Below are positions 7,559 to 16,039 of a stretch of 33,205 nucleotides of DNA, one piece after another. The number at the start of each line of letters is the position of its first letter. The stretch's first letter is position 1. The position numbers and the translations under genes were made by a program. Below the pieces are notes generated by a model. It was not told where the DNA came from, made no database searches, and saw only the letters and a program-made list of their open reading frames with translations. Source of the stretch: Candidatus Kapaibacterium sp. (GTDB lineage Bacteria; Bacteroidota; Ignavibacteria; Kapaibacteriales; NICIL-2); contig JAEUSO010000006.1 of NCBI GenBank assembly GCA_016788605.1, forward strand, positions 1 to 33,205, read 5' to 3'.

Positions 7559-8283
7559 TATTTCTTCGGTTCGTAATTGATAAAGAACACTCCGCTTACC
7601 CGTGAACGCACTTCCACTTTACGGTCGCCGATACGTGTGCGGATTTTCCGCTCATACACCAACTGGATTTGCAGTTCTGCGCGAATCACATTGCGGGCAG
7701 TGAATTTCGAGAGTTCAATCATTGCAAAGCTGTCGTCCTTCCGGTAGGGCGGTTGCTTTTGCTGACGAATCGGGACAAGTTCAATACGGGGCGGATTATC
7801 TTCCGTCCGCACACGACATTGTATCTGACCATTGTTCAAAAGAACCGGACCCGCCCCCGTTACGGGAATCGAGTCGAGGGCAAGGAGGATGCGTTGTGTG
7901 GGTGCGAGTGCCGCTTCCGGAGCCGATTGTACTTTAGGCACAAAGGCAAGGCGAAGTTTGGTAAGTACAGGAATGCGCGATGATGTATCAAGCGTGATAA
8001 TCGCGGCATCTGTCCCAACCGGATAATAAGCCGATGCGTCGGCAAGTGTATAATCAAACATACCGTCCGATCCGGTCGCATCATCGTTATCACTGAGAGT
8101 AATATCCTGCGCTGCGAGTGTGACGGCGAATGGTTTTGCAGGTTCAATAGCTATCGGGTCGCCGATGTCACCCGGATTGCTACACGAAGCGAAACAGAAC
8201 GCCACACCGATGAACAACGTAACAAGCATCTTCTGCACACGTGATGCGGCAAGCAATGTACTATGGTTGTGATGTGTGTTCAT
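7558..8283 (-). CDS. Lipoprotein, first of a tandem pair
   Basis: 241 residues. A long n-region is followed by MLVTLFIGVAFCFASC, a lipoprotein signal with lipobox FASC; an alternative start at the inner ATG (8229) is possible. The mature protein begins SNPGDIGDPIAIEPAKPFAVTL and is beta-rich by inspection, with no recognisable catalytic motif. The C-terminus is basic (RKIRTRIGDRKVEVRSR). It starts 24 bases after the anti-sigma gene and ends in a one-base overlap with its paralogue. Together these look like a set of envelope components controlled by or sensed by the adjacent sigma/anti-sigma pair. Confidence 0.8.
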   Translation of the reverse strand: MNTHHNHSTLLAASRVQKMLVTLFIGVAFCFASCSNPGDIGDPIAIEPAKPFAVTLAAQDITLSDNDDATGSDGMFDYTLADASAYYPVGTDAAIITLDTSSRIPVLTKLRLAFVPKVQSAPEAALAPTQRILLALDSIPVTGAGPVLLNNGQIQCRVRTEDNPPRIELVPIRQQKQPPYRKDDSFAMIELSKFTARNVIRAELQIQLVYERKIRTRIGDRKVEVRSRVSGVFFINYEPKK

Positions 8284-8307
8284 GTGCGGTTATCAGGAAT
8301 AGTGACC

Positions 8308-9603
8308 TTAGAATTGGAACAACAGACCGTAGGTAAAACCGACTTTCGGTGTTTGGTATGTTGTGTTCTGATACGTATAGAGTAAATGCGAATATTCAAA
8401 TCCGCCAAGCAAGCGCAGTTGTTTCATCGGCGAATAATATGTTCCGGCGATAACTCTTCCAATAGGTCCGTAGGTTGTGAATCCGGCATTGAGTTGTGCG
8501 AACGGTTGCAGTCCCGAAAACGGCTCCATCCGCACTTGGAACATACCGCTTGCCCAGAGCAGCGAGGGCTGCACATCGTACCTGACTTGAACATTGTTCG
8601 ATACGCCTCGGAAATTCATTGCATACGGCTCGCGTCCGATTTCCACACCAACACCGACGCTTTGGTTGAACCAGTACATTGCACCCACGGCGACATTATT
8701 AAAACCAAAACCACTCTCTGCTTGCGCCGTCACATTCACAAGCGACGAGCCGCTCAACCCGCGCATCGAAAGCAGAAACTTAGGATATGTTTCCGGCACA
8801 TAGTCGGGCATCTGCTCTTGCGATGTGTTCACAATATCGGCGAGCGGTGTTCCTGCGGGTGATAGCAACGATGACCCCGCCGTGCGGCGAACAATCAGCG
8901 GTGCGTAGCGCAGCAGTTCGGGTGTTTGCTCTTCAATAATGTTGTCGGGCTTAGCCGCCGAAGCGAGAAGCGACTGACGGAGCGTTAGCGTTTGCTGACT
9001 GTTATCGGTTTGTTGCTTTGTTGTTTGCTCGCGTGATGAAGGTTGTTGCGTTTGCGATTCCGCAGTTTGTGGTGTGGTATTCACATACACGATTTTTTCC
9101 TGCGGTACGATTTTCACACGAACAACCTCGCGGATGGTTTCTTTCGGTACGAACACCGTGTCGGTACGCACAATCTGTTCGGATGCAAACTGTGGTTGAG
9201 TCACCGGCTGCACTTCTGCTTGATTGAATGTCTGGTTTTGTGCTTGGTCTTGTCCGAAAAAGGTAAAGCCCGCCCACGTGGCAGCCACACCCAATGCCGC
9301 ACTTAACGCCGGAATCCACGCTTTACCAATCCATCCGCTCAGAAATCCGCCTGCGCCGCCAATAACAGCCGGTGCGGTAAAGCCCAGCGTACCGAAAATT
9401 GCAGCCGTGGATGCAAGCGGCGGAGTAAAGGCAACAGCATCGTCGCGCACAGCCCGGCGAAGCGCAATTAACTCGCGCATCTCGGTTTGCAGGTCGGGGC
9501 TGCTGTTCAATGTGGCGAACATCTGCGGCTCCATTCCGGCATCAAGTTCGCCGTCAAGGTAAGCGTGCAGCAGCTCGCTCGGAGTAAGGTTCAGTTCTTC
9601 CAT
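8308..9603 (-). CDS. Predicted dual-membrane-spanning anti-sigma protein
   Basis: 431 residues with an unusual three-part design. Residues 1-55 resemble the cytoplasmic anti-sigma domain (LLHAYLDGELDAG followed by two helices) but lack the zinc-binding Cys residues. Residues about 95-116 (WIPALSAALGVAATWAGFTFF) form one inner-membrane helix. Residues 117-270 are a low-complexity, Gln/Thr/Pro-rich periplasmic linker. Residues about 274-431 show alternating aromatic strands (FNNVAVGAMYWF, VGVGVEIGREPYAMNF, LQPFAQLNAGFTTYG) and end in a terminal Phe (GLLFQF), as in small outer-membrane beta-barrels. One polypeptide would thus link sigma factor and outer membrane, like the Dma (dual membrane-spanning anti-sigma) proteins described in Bacteroides. 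The ECF sigma gene lies directly upstream. The barrel assignment is by eye. Confidence 0.8.
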   Translation of the reverse strand: MEELNLTPSELLHAYLDGELDAGMEPQMFATLNSSPDLQTEMRELIALRRAVRDDAVAFTPPLASTAAIFGTLGFTAPAVIGGAGGFLSGWIGKAWIPALSAALGVAATWAGFTFFGQDQAQNQTFNQAEVQPVTQPQFASEQIVRTDTVFVPKETIREVVRVKIVPQEKIVYVNTTPQTAESQTQQPSSREQTTKQQTDNSQQTLTLRQSLLASAAKPDNIIEEQTPELLRYAPLIVRRTAGSSLLSPAGTPLADIVNTSQEQMPDYVPETYPKFLLSMRGLSGSSLVNVTAQAESGFGFNNVAVGAMYWFNQSVGVGVEIGREPYAMNFRGVSNNVQVRYDVQPSLLWASGMFQVRMEPFSGLQPFAQLNAGFTTYGPIGRVIAGTYYSPMKQLRLLGGFEYSHLLYTYQNTTYQTPKVGFTYGLLFQF

Positions 9604-9672
9604 ATCAATCGCTTATACCGGTCAGGGTATAGCACAATAGTGTGTCAATATCCATGCGTTGGTGTTTATTCA

Positions 9673-10239
9673 TCACTTCTCCAAATCCGCTAAGTATGGA
9701 GCAAGTATTTCGCGGAGTTTATTCTTGGCGCGGAACGAGCGGATTTTCGCCGTTGCCTCGCTGATGCCCACTATCTCACCTATCTCGGCATACGACATTC
9801 CGTCGTATTCGCGCAGCACGAACACTTCGCGGTATTCGGGCGAGAGATAATCCAATGCTTTGGTTATCAAGCCCACAAGTTCTTTGTTTTCCAATTTGTC
9901 GTCGTGGTCGGCATAGTGGTAATCCTCGAACGAGACATGGATGTGTTGCTGATTGTCGCGCTTGGCGTTCAGGCACAGGTTGCGGGCGATTCGCAGCAGG
10001 AACGCGGGGACATTCGTCATCTCGCGCTCTTTTTGCGCGCTGTTGTAAAACCGAACAAAGGTATCTTGAAATACGTCCTGTGCACGCTCGGCATCCGAGA
10101 GGACACGACGGCAATAGGCGTAGATTCTGGGCGAGAGGCGGTTGTAGATTTCCTTAAACGCCGCTTCGCTCACACGCCTGTCTCCGCCGTCCTCCACACG
10201 AAGGAACGCGAACAGTTCAATATCGCTATATGTCTCCAT
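9673..10239 (-). CDS. ECF (sigma-70 family) RNA polymerase sigma factor
   Basis: 188 residues from the ATG at 10239 (METYSDIELFAFLRV); ATGs at 10251 and 10341 are in frame but add sequence not typical for the family. Region 2 is seen as FKEIYNRLSPRIYAYCRRVL, then DVFQDTFVRFY and VPAFLLRIARNLCLN. Region 4 is LSPEYREVFVLREYDGMSYAEIGEIV, then ISEATAKIRSFRAKNKLRE, the helix-turn-helix for the -35 element. The short length and absence of regions 1 and 3 place it in the extracytoplasmic-function group. The next gene encodes its probable anti-sigma factor, with two lipoprotein genes behind. ECF factors commonly control their own operon, but I see no certain matching promoter in the 222 bases shared with the divergent kinase gene. 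Confidence 0.93.
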   Translation of the reverse strand: METYSDIELFAFLRVEDGGDRRVSEAAFKEIYNRLSPRIYAYCRRVLSDAERAQDVFQDTFVRFYNSAQKEREMTNVPAFLLRIARNLCLNAKRDNQQHIHVSFEDYHYADHDDKLENKELVGLITKALDYLSPEYREVFVLREYDGMSYAEIGEIVGISEATAKIRSFRAKNKLREILAPYLADLEK

Positions 10240-10461
10240 ACCCTTGAGCATACGGCGATAATAACCACCAACGCTGGTATTTGGTAACACGGCGTGAAAA
10301 ATTCCCTCAAGGTTCTTCCGCAATAATGCCGGTTCATTCAATTTTTACAGAAAAATGCCGATTATTCACCGTGAAAAACCATTCGTCAATACAGGCGCAT
10401 AGGACAATCATCGGTAATCATATTCTTCATGCAGCGCACCGGCTTCGAACATCATACAACC

Positions 10462-13400
10462 ATGACCACGACGTATCGTGAACGTTTCGCTGTATTGCGG
10501 AGCGGTGGTGGTGTCTTTTGCCCTGTGTTCGCGCTCCTGATATTGATGACTCCTGCCGTCAGCCATGCCCAGGAAAAATCTTCATTCACGTATGCACAGC
10601 AATCCGATTCCACAGTAGCATTGTTGATACTTGCTATGGTCGGTTCCGCCCTTAGTGCCTACGTACTGAGCAGGATGTTTGTTCGCCGCCGAATGGTGCA
10701 TCAACCGCATCTGCTTCCCGATTCGGTAACGCAACAGAATGATACCGCCATAGAGTCAGCCCTTGCTGAGTCATGCGTCAACCACCGCGACATCCTTGAC
10801 GCAATTCCCGGCACGGCGTATGTCTGCGTGTACACCGTATCCACGCGGTGTTTGCGGACAACATACATGAGTAACCGCGCCGAGGAGTTGTTCGGATTTG
10901 CAGCGCGTGACTTTGTTGATGGAAGCCGAAGCATCAGCGAGCGCGTTGGCAACGACTTCACCGAGATTATCCGCTCGCAGGCGGAAGAGTGCTCTTCTTC
11001 AATGAGCCGGTTTGATGTCACGTTTCCGTACTGCCACCCCGATGGCTCTGTGCGGTGGATTCAGGCAGTGGCTACACCAACGGTATTGAATACTGATGAA
11101 ATCCAATGGTCGGGCTACATGTCGGATGTGACACCGGCTATCCTGAGTGAACAACAGAGGTTGGAGTACGAACACACCTTGGTCAATATCACAAATGCAG
11201 TTCCGGGTGTGGTGTTCCAGTTTGTTATGAACAGCGACGGTACGCAATCTTGGTTTCCGTTTATCAGCAAGGCAATCAAAGAATTCTCCGGCATTGACCA
11301 AGATGAATGGATTGACGATACCCGACTTTTCTCGTCACTCATACATCCCGACGATTATCCTCTTGTACAACATAGCATCATCGAATCGCGCGATATGCTT
11401 GAGCAGTGGTGTTGCGAGTTCCGTATGTACAGGCGCGATACCGGCAATCTTGTCTGGGTAAGCGGAAAGTCCATCCCCGAACGGCTGAATGACGGCAGCA
11501 CAATGTGGTATGGCGTGCTTACCGACATTACCATGCAAAAGACAAATGAGGTGCGTGCAGAGAATAGCAAGCAACTTCTGATTGAAGCGCAGAAAGTGGC
11601 GTGTCTCGGTTCGTGGGAATGTGTCCTTGAAACGGAACAGATGGTATGGACAGATCAGATGTTTGAGATATTCCATCGCAATCCGCACAGCGGTGTTCCT
11701 CTTTTCACCGAGTTTATCGCATCGTATTTCCATCCTTCCTCGCATGATGACATTCATGATTCGATACAACTTGCAATTGCCCAACGCGGCGGGCGGTTCG
11801 AGCATGATGTGCGGGCAACAACCGACAACGGGCAACCACTCTATATCCATTTTGTGTGTCAAGTGGTTTGTCGCGCAGGCGAACCCACAATACTCATTGG
11901 TACGGTAATGGACATCAGCGAGCGGAAGAGTGTGGAAGACAAGCTGCGCGATGCAAACAGTGTGATTGAAAAGAGTACATCGGTGTTATTCCGTTGGGCG
12001 ATTACCGAAAACGGCATGTGGAATCTGATGTTTGTATCGGGCAACATCGAGCAGTGGGGCTACGGGGCGGAAGAGATACTTGCCAATCCGGGAGTACTCG
12101 GCTCGATTGTGTATGAATCCGATTTGGAATATCTCACAACGGTTAATGCACGCAACCGCGAACGCCGCATAGCCAACTACTCAATCGAATACCGCATTGT
12201 ATCGCGAAGCGGGAAACAGCGTTGGGTGGAAGAACAAGTATTTTATCAATTCAGTCCTTACGGAATACCAGTCACCTGCGATAGCATCGTCACCGACATC
12301 ACTGCCCGCAAGGAAGCCGAGATTTCGCTCAATGACCACGTGGAAGAACTCAAGTTGCGCGATCACCTTCTCGATACAATTACCTCGACACTTCAAAGAA
12401 TCGTTATCAGCACCGATGCAGAGTCGTCAATTCAAGAATCACTGGGACATATAGCAATTGCATTGGATGCCGACCGGATGTTTGTTGTGGAAACACAGTC
12501 CGACCTTAATACCGGTGAGTCCATCGCATTGAATACGATGCACTGGTACAGCCCGCAATTCGACTTCCGCTCATCGTACACACCACAAGTATCCATCCAT
12601 CGTATTGGATTTGAGAATGTCCTCGGTCAACTACAAAACGGTCACACCGTGCAACATCCCATCGAGGATTATTCCGCACTGACACAACGTGTCCTTCGCG
12701 GTATAGGCGTTCAATCGCAGCTCATTATTCCGGTCTTTCTCCGCAACTCATTCTGGGGGTTTATCGCCTTGCAGAATTGCAGGGAAATACGGACATGGCA
12801 GGACTATGAAGTGAACATCCTGATGGGTGCAGCAACAACGATTGCCGGAGCAATCGAGCGTAGCCGGACTGAACGGAAGTTGGTTGAGTATGCCGAGTAT
12901 CTTGAAGATGCAAAACACCGGTTGGAAGAGCAGGCAACAGAACTGCTCGAAACAAATTTCAAAGTGGAAGTGGCACGCGAGCAAGCGGAATCAGCCAACC
13001 GTGCTAAGTCGGCGTTTCTCAGTTCCATGTCGCACGAACTTCGTACGCCGCTCAATGCCATACTTGGATTCACACAAATCATGCTGCGCGATGCTTTGCT
13101 CAGCGAGATGTACCGCAAGCACCTGAACACAATGCAACGGAGCGGCGAGCATTTGCTTGGCATGATCAACGATATCCTTGACATCTCGAAAATCGAAGCC
13201 GGTCGTCTTGAATTGCAGAATGCCCCTGTCAGCATCGGCGATATGATTGACGACATCCGCGACATGTTCAGCGTCCGCTGCAATGAGAAGAATCTCTCGC
13301 TTGTTATCAGCATCCACCCTCGTGTACCGCAATTCATTGAAGCCGACCTGACACGCCTCCGGCAGATTATCATCAACCTTGTGGGCAACTCCGTCAAGTT

Positions 13401-14415
13401 CACGCCCAACAATGGGGCAATTCATATCATACTTGATTGTGCTGGCACAACGACCCGACCTGATGATACAACTCCACGTGCAACAATACACGTAGGTGTG
13501 TGCGATACTGGACGTGGCATTCCGCAGGAGCAACTGCTCACAATCTTCGAGCCGTTCCGCCAAGTGAATGGAATGCACAGCGAAGGGACTGGACTGGGCT
13601 TGGCAATATGCTCGCGGTTGGTGGCAATGATGGGTGGTGTACTGAAAGTGGAAAGCACGCTTGGCAAAGGAACCACATTCTGGTTCGAGGCAGAGTTTCC
13701 TGTGATAGCGGAACATCTTGCACAAAGCAAAGAGCAGCGGATGCCCGTAACTGGCATAACAAATCCACGACTGCGCACCATACTGCTTGTTGATGATATT
13801 CAAAGCAACCGCGACGTGATAACAGGCATGCTCAGTCCGTTCGGGTTCGAGTTTATCGAAGCAATCCATGGCGCGGAAGCAGTGCAAGAGTTACAGAACG
13901 GATTGATTCCCGACATCATTTTTATGGACTTGTTGATGCCGGTTATGACGGGCGAAGACGCAATGCGCGCCATACGAAGCAACCATGCGTGGAATACCAT
14001 TCCCATCATTGCCATCACTGCCAGCGGCTTCGATGGAAAACGTGAGAAACTTATCAGCAGTGGCTTTAATGACTACATCCGCAAACCGTTCGAGGAAGAA
14101 GACCTCTTCAGCGTCATAGAAAAATATACCGACTGCCGTTTCATGCGCAACAACCCACAGCACACCACAAGCACGCCTGTGATGCCGAAACCACTTCAAA
14201 CCGTTGCAGATATCATTGCCTCCCTTCCCCCAACGACGGCATCTGAACTGACCGAGGCAATCGAGTTACAGGACTTCGATACAGTACGCGACATGCTAGC
14301 CAATATGGATGTGGGCGAGAGCAATCAGCGGGAAGCATTCAGTATTCTTCATACCGCCGCCGTAAGCCATGACTTCAAACTCTTTGTGGAACTGAGCGGT
14401 ATGCTGGCTGAATAA
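10462..14415 (+). CDS. Hybrid sensor histidine kinase with PAS, GAF and receiver domains
   Basis: About 1317 residues from the ATG at 10462, chosen for a normal signal-like start (MTTTYRERFAVLRSGGG); an in-frame ATG at 10429 adds 11 residues. Order: signal peptide, one membrane helix (STVALLILAMVGSALSAYVL) near 52-72, four PAS domains (about 106-226, 236-358, 373-488, 498-617), a GAF domain (630-798), a coiled coil, HisKA with phosphoacceptor His 858 (MSHELRTPLNAILGF), HATPase (N-box NLVGNSVKF, DTGRGIP, GTGLGLAI), and a receiver with Asp 1156 (FMDLLMPVM) and Lys in IRKPF. A helical tail of about 90 residues lacks a recognisable HPt histidine. It is a membrane-bound two-component sensor whose ligand and downstream partner are unknown. 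It is divergent from the ECF operon, and no response regulator gene follows. Confidence 0.92.
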   Translation: MTTTYRERFAVLRSGGGVFCPVFALLILMTPAVSHAQEKSSFTYAQQSDSTVALLILAMVGSALSAYVLSRMFVRRRMVHQPHLLPDSVTQQNDTAIESALAESCVNHRDILDAIPGTAYVCVYTVSTRCLRTTYMSNRAEELFGFAARDFVDGSRSISERVGNDFTEIIRSQAEECSSSMSRFDVTFPYCHPDGSVRWIQAVATPTVLNTDEIQWSGYMSDVTPAILSEQQRLEYEHTLVNITNAVPGVVFQFVMNSDGTQSWFPFISKAIKEFSGIDQDEWIDDTRLFSSLIHPDDYPLVQHSIIESRDMLEQWCCEFRMYRRDTGNLVWVSGKSIPERLNDGSTMWYGVLTDITMQKTNEVRAENSKQLLIEAQKVACLGSWECVLETEQMVWTDQMFEIFHRNPHSGVPLFTEFIASYFHPSSHDDIHDSIQLAIAQRGGRFEHDVRATTDNGQPLYIHFVCQVVCRAGEPTILIGTVMDISERKSVEDKLRDANSVIEKSTSVLFRWAITENGMWNLMFVSGNIEQWGYGAEEILANPGVLGSIVYESDLEYLTTVNARNRERRIANYSIEYRIVSRSGKQRWVEEQVFYQFSPYGIPVTCDSIVTDITARKEAEISLNDHVEELKLRDHLLDTITSTLQRIVISTDAESSIQESLGHIAIALDADRMFVVETQSDLNTGESIALNTMHWYSPQFDFRSSYTPQVSIHRIGFENVLGQLQNGHTVQHPIEDYSALTQRVLRGIGVQSQLIIPVFLRNSFWGFIALQNCREIRTWQDYEVNILMGAATTIAGAIERSRTERKLVEYAEYLEDAKHRLEEQATELLETNFKVEVAREQAESANRAKSAFLSSMSHELRTPLNAILGFTQIMLRDALLSEMYRKHLNTMQRSGEHLLGMINDILDISKIEAGRLELQNAPVSIGDMIDDIRDMFSVRCNEKNLSLVISIHPRVPQFIEADLTRLRQIIINLVGNSVKFTPNNGAIHIILDCAGTTTRPDDTTPRATIHVGVCDTGRGIPQEQLLTIFEPFRQVNGMHSEGTGLGLAICSRLVAMMGGVLKVESTLGKGTTFWFEAEFPVIAEHLAQSKEQRMPVTGITNPRLRTILLVDDIQSNRDVITGMLSPFGFEFIEAIHGAEAVQELQNGLIPDIIFMDLLMPVMTGEDAMRAIRSNHAWNTIPIIAITASGFDGKREKLISSGFNDYIRKPFEEEDLFSVIEKYTDCRFMRNNPQHTTSTPVMPKPLQTVADIIASLPPTTASELTEAIELQDFDTVRDMLANMDVGESNQREAFSILHTAAVSHDFKLFVELSGMLAE

Positions 14416-14435
14416 GCATGCCGCACATCACATGT

Positions 14436-14470
14436 AAAAAAAACGGACTGACCGATAACCGGACAGCCCG
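14436..14470 (-). terminator. Intrinsic terminator of the MscL/DUF3078 unit
   Basis: On the minus strand GGGCTGTCCG (within 14459-14470) pairs with CGGTCAGTCC (14445-14454), with one G-U and one U-U mismatch around a short loop. A run of eight U residues (14436-14443 as A on the plus strand) follows. It lies 25 bases past the stop of the DUF3078 gene. On the plus strand no U-run follows, so it does not clearly terminate the kinase gene. Confidence 0.75.
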
Positions 14471-14494
14471 CGTAGAGAACAGAGTAAAAATCAC

Positions 14495-15394
14495 TTAGAA
14501 CTTATAGCCGAAACCAATCCCGAGAACGTTCCGCACTTGTGTAGCCGGACCGCGGGTTCCGTCGTCGCGGCGAACTTGCAGTTTGGGGTCATACACCACA
14601 TCCACGGCAATCGAGGCATTGATATAGTCATTAACCTTCAGTGTGAGCAGTGTATTCCAGTTCACAAAGTTTTCGGTAATTGTGGCATACGGTGCAAACG
14701 ATGTGAAGGTGGATGCAAGATTGACATTTGTCATCAAATCCTTCTTGAACGTGATATTCATTTGCGCACCCAAATCGCTGCGGATTGTCTTACCGATTTC
14801 GTTACCCAAAAAACCGGTTGTCGAGTTCGGAGCAGACGGTTTATCACGCAGAGCGACATCGCCCACAATAAGCAAACGGTTAGCAATTGGCGCTATCGTA
14901 ATGGTCAAGAAATCTGTCGGCTTATATGTGACACCAAGACCAAGCTGCATATTTGCAGGAGCAAGCAGATTTGAAATTGTATCCTTGATTGTACCATCGG
15001 TATTATAGGTATAACCATAGTGAAACTGCGTACGGAAATCAAGTAACGCCGCATAGCTCAGTTGCTCGTTCACCTTATATCCGTATTTGGAAATAAGAAT
15101 AATACGGTCATCGCTTTTGCGAAACGATTGGTCGCCAAGTTTGGTAAGACCATAGCCCAAATCAAGTGAGTTTTCCCATAAAGATTGCTCGCCGTTGAAA
15201 TTGGCGGTTGCGCTGAAGAGCGATGTAAGACCGATTGTATTCTGACCGCCACCCGCCCAATTTGATAGTCCCACTTGTGTAAAATTCATCCCGACAGTTC
15301 CGGCAGTCGTCCAACCGATTTTCGGCGGATCGGCAGAAAATGCGGACAACGAAATCGCGCAAAAAATTAATGTAAAACAGAGAAAAGAACGCAT
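14495..15394 (-). CDS. DUF3078 outer-membrane protein
   Basis: 299 residues with signal peptide MRSFLCFTLIFCAISLSAFSA. The mature protein matches the DUF3078 family seen throughout Bacteroidota: GMNFTQVGLSNWAGGGQNTI, LWENSLDLGYGLTKLG, RKSDDRIILISKYGYK, LLDFRTQFHYGYTY, ISNLLAPANMQLGLGVTYKP, and a C-terminal strand ending in Phe (GIGFGYKF). It is predicted to be an outer-membrane beta-barrel of unknown function. It begins 27 bases after mscL and ends just before a strong terminator, so the two genes probably form an operon. Whether the pairing has meaning for osmotic or envelope stress is unknown. Confidence 0.87.
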   Translation of the reverse strand: MRSFLCFTLIFCAISLSAFSADPPKIGWTTAGTVGMNFTQVGLSNWAGGGQNTIGLTSLFSATANFNGEQSLWENSLDLGYGLTKLGDQSFRKSDDRIILISKYGYKVNEQLSYAALLDFRTQFHYGYTYNTDGTIKDTISNLLAPANMQLGLGVTYKPTDFLTITIAPIANRLLIVGDVALRDKPSAPNSTTGFLGNEIGKTIRSDLGAQMNITFKKDLMTNVNLASTFTSFAPYATITENFVNWNTLLTLKVNDYINASIAVDVVYDPKLQVRRDDGTRGPATQVRNVLGIGFGYKF

Positions 15395-15421
15395 GATATT
15401 ATACTACGGTAAAGATTGATA

Positions 15422-15841
15422 TTAAGCGCGGCTTTTGAGTACATCACGGATTTCGGCAAGCAGTGTTTCCTGTGGGTTCGGCGCGGGTGGCGGTGCGGGT
15501 GCTTCCGCTTGTTTCTTCATTGCTTTATTCATTGCTTTGATAACAAGAAAAAGTACAAAAGCAATCATCACAAATTGGATGATTGTATTGATAAAATCAC
15601 CCCAGCCGATTTCTACTCCCGGAACCGCCTTGCCTGCTGCATCTACCGACGCTGCCTTGAGTGTGGTTTTGATTTGCGAGAAATCAACCCCGCTCAACAT
15701 CATTCCCAACACGGGATTGAAAATTTTATCTACCATTGCTGCTACAATTTTCCCAAATGCCCCGCCAATAATCACACCCACTGCCAAATCAACAACGTTG
15801 CCTTTCATGGCAAACTCTTTGAACTCCTGCATCATGCCCAT
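15422..15841 (-). CDS. mscL: Large-conductance mechanosensitive channel MscL
   Basis: 139 residues, the usual MscL length. The N-terminal helix and first membrane segment read [20 protein letters not shown] then [22 protein letters not shown], the family signature. A periplasmic loop with [11 protein letters not shown] follows. The second segment is [28 protein letters not shown], and a cytoplasmic helix ends the protein ([13 protein letters not shown]). A Pro/Ala-rich linker ([11 protein letters not shown]) precedes that helix. The channel forms a homopentamer in the inner membrane and opens under high membrane tension to release solutes after osmotic downshock. GGGAG eight bases before the ATG supports the start. 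Confidence 0.97.
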   Translation of the reverse strand: MGMMQEFKEFAMKGNVVDLAVGVIIGGAFGKIVAAMVDKIFNPVLGMMLSGVDFSQIKTTLKAASVDAAGKAVPGVEIGWGDFINTIIQFVMIAFVLFLVIKAMNKAMKKQAEAPAPPPAPNPQETLLAEIRDVLKSRA

Positions 15842-15948
15842 GATAAAAACTCCCTACAGTTTAATTAATAAAGAATCGCCAATAATAAATATAGTTTTAT
15901 GGCGATTGAACTCTACAAATATAGGTTTGATATTACAGCAATCAACCT

Positions 15949-15986
15949 CAAAAACAAAAAGCCGGACAAGTGAACTTGCCCGGCTT
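15949..15986 (-). terminator. Intrinsic terminator of the Omp28-like gene
   Basis: A long stem of 13 bases per arm pairs 15959-15971 with 15974-15986. The only irregular position is an A/C on the plus strand that becomes a G-U pair in minus-strand RNA. A U-rich tail (UUUGUUUUUG) follows on the minus strand. It lies 54 bases after the stop of the gene ending at 16040. Confidence 0.85.
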
Positions 15987-16039
15987 GGTTCGGAAGACAT
16001 GCGGTTTTAGCCGCACATCAGAGATTGTGTATGATTAGA

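Noticed and set aside
12991-13887. 298-residue open frame antisense to the histidine kinase
   Set aside because: The plus-strand kinase motifs (H-box, N-box, receiver) are unmistakable there; the antisense frame shows no family features.
14436-14470. Terminator for the histidine kinase on the plus strand
   Set aside because: The hairpin is followed by U residues only on the minus strand, so it is assigned to the DUF3078 unit.
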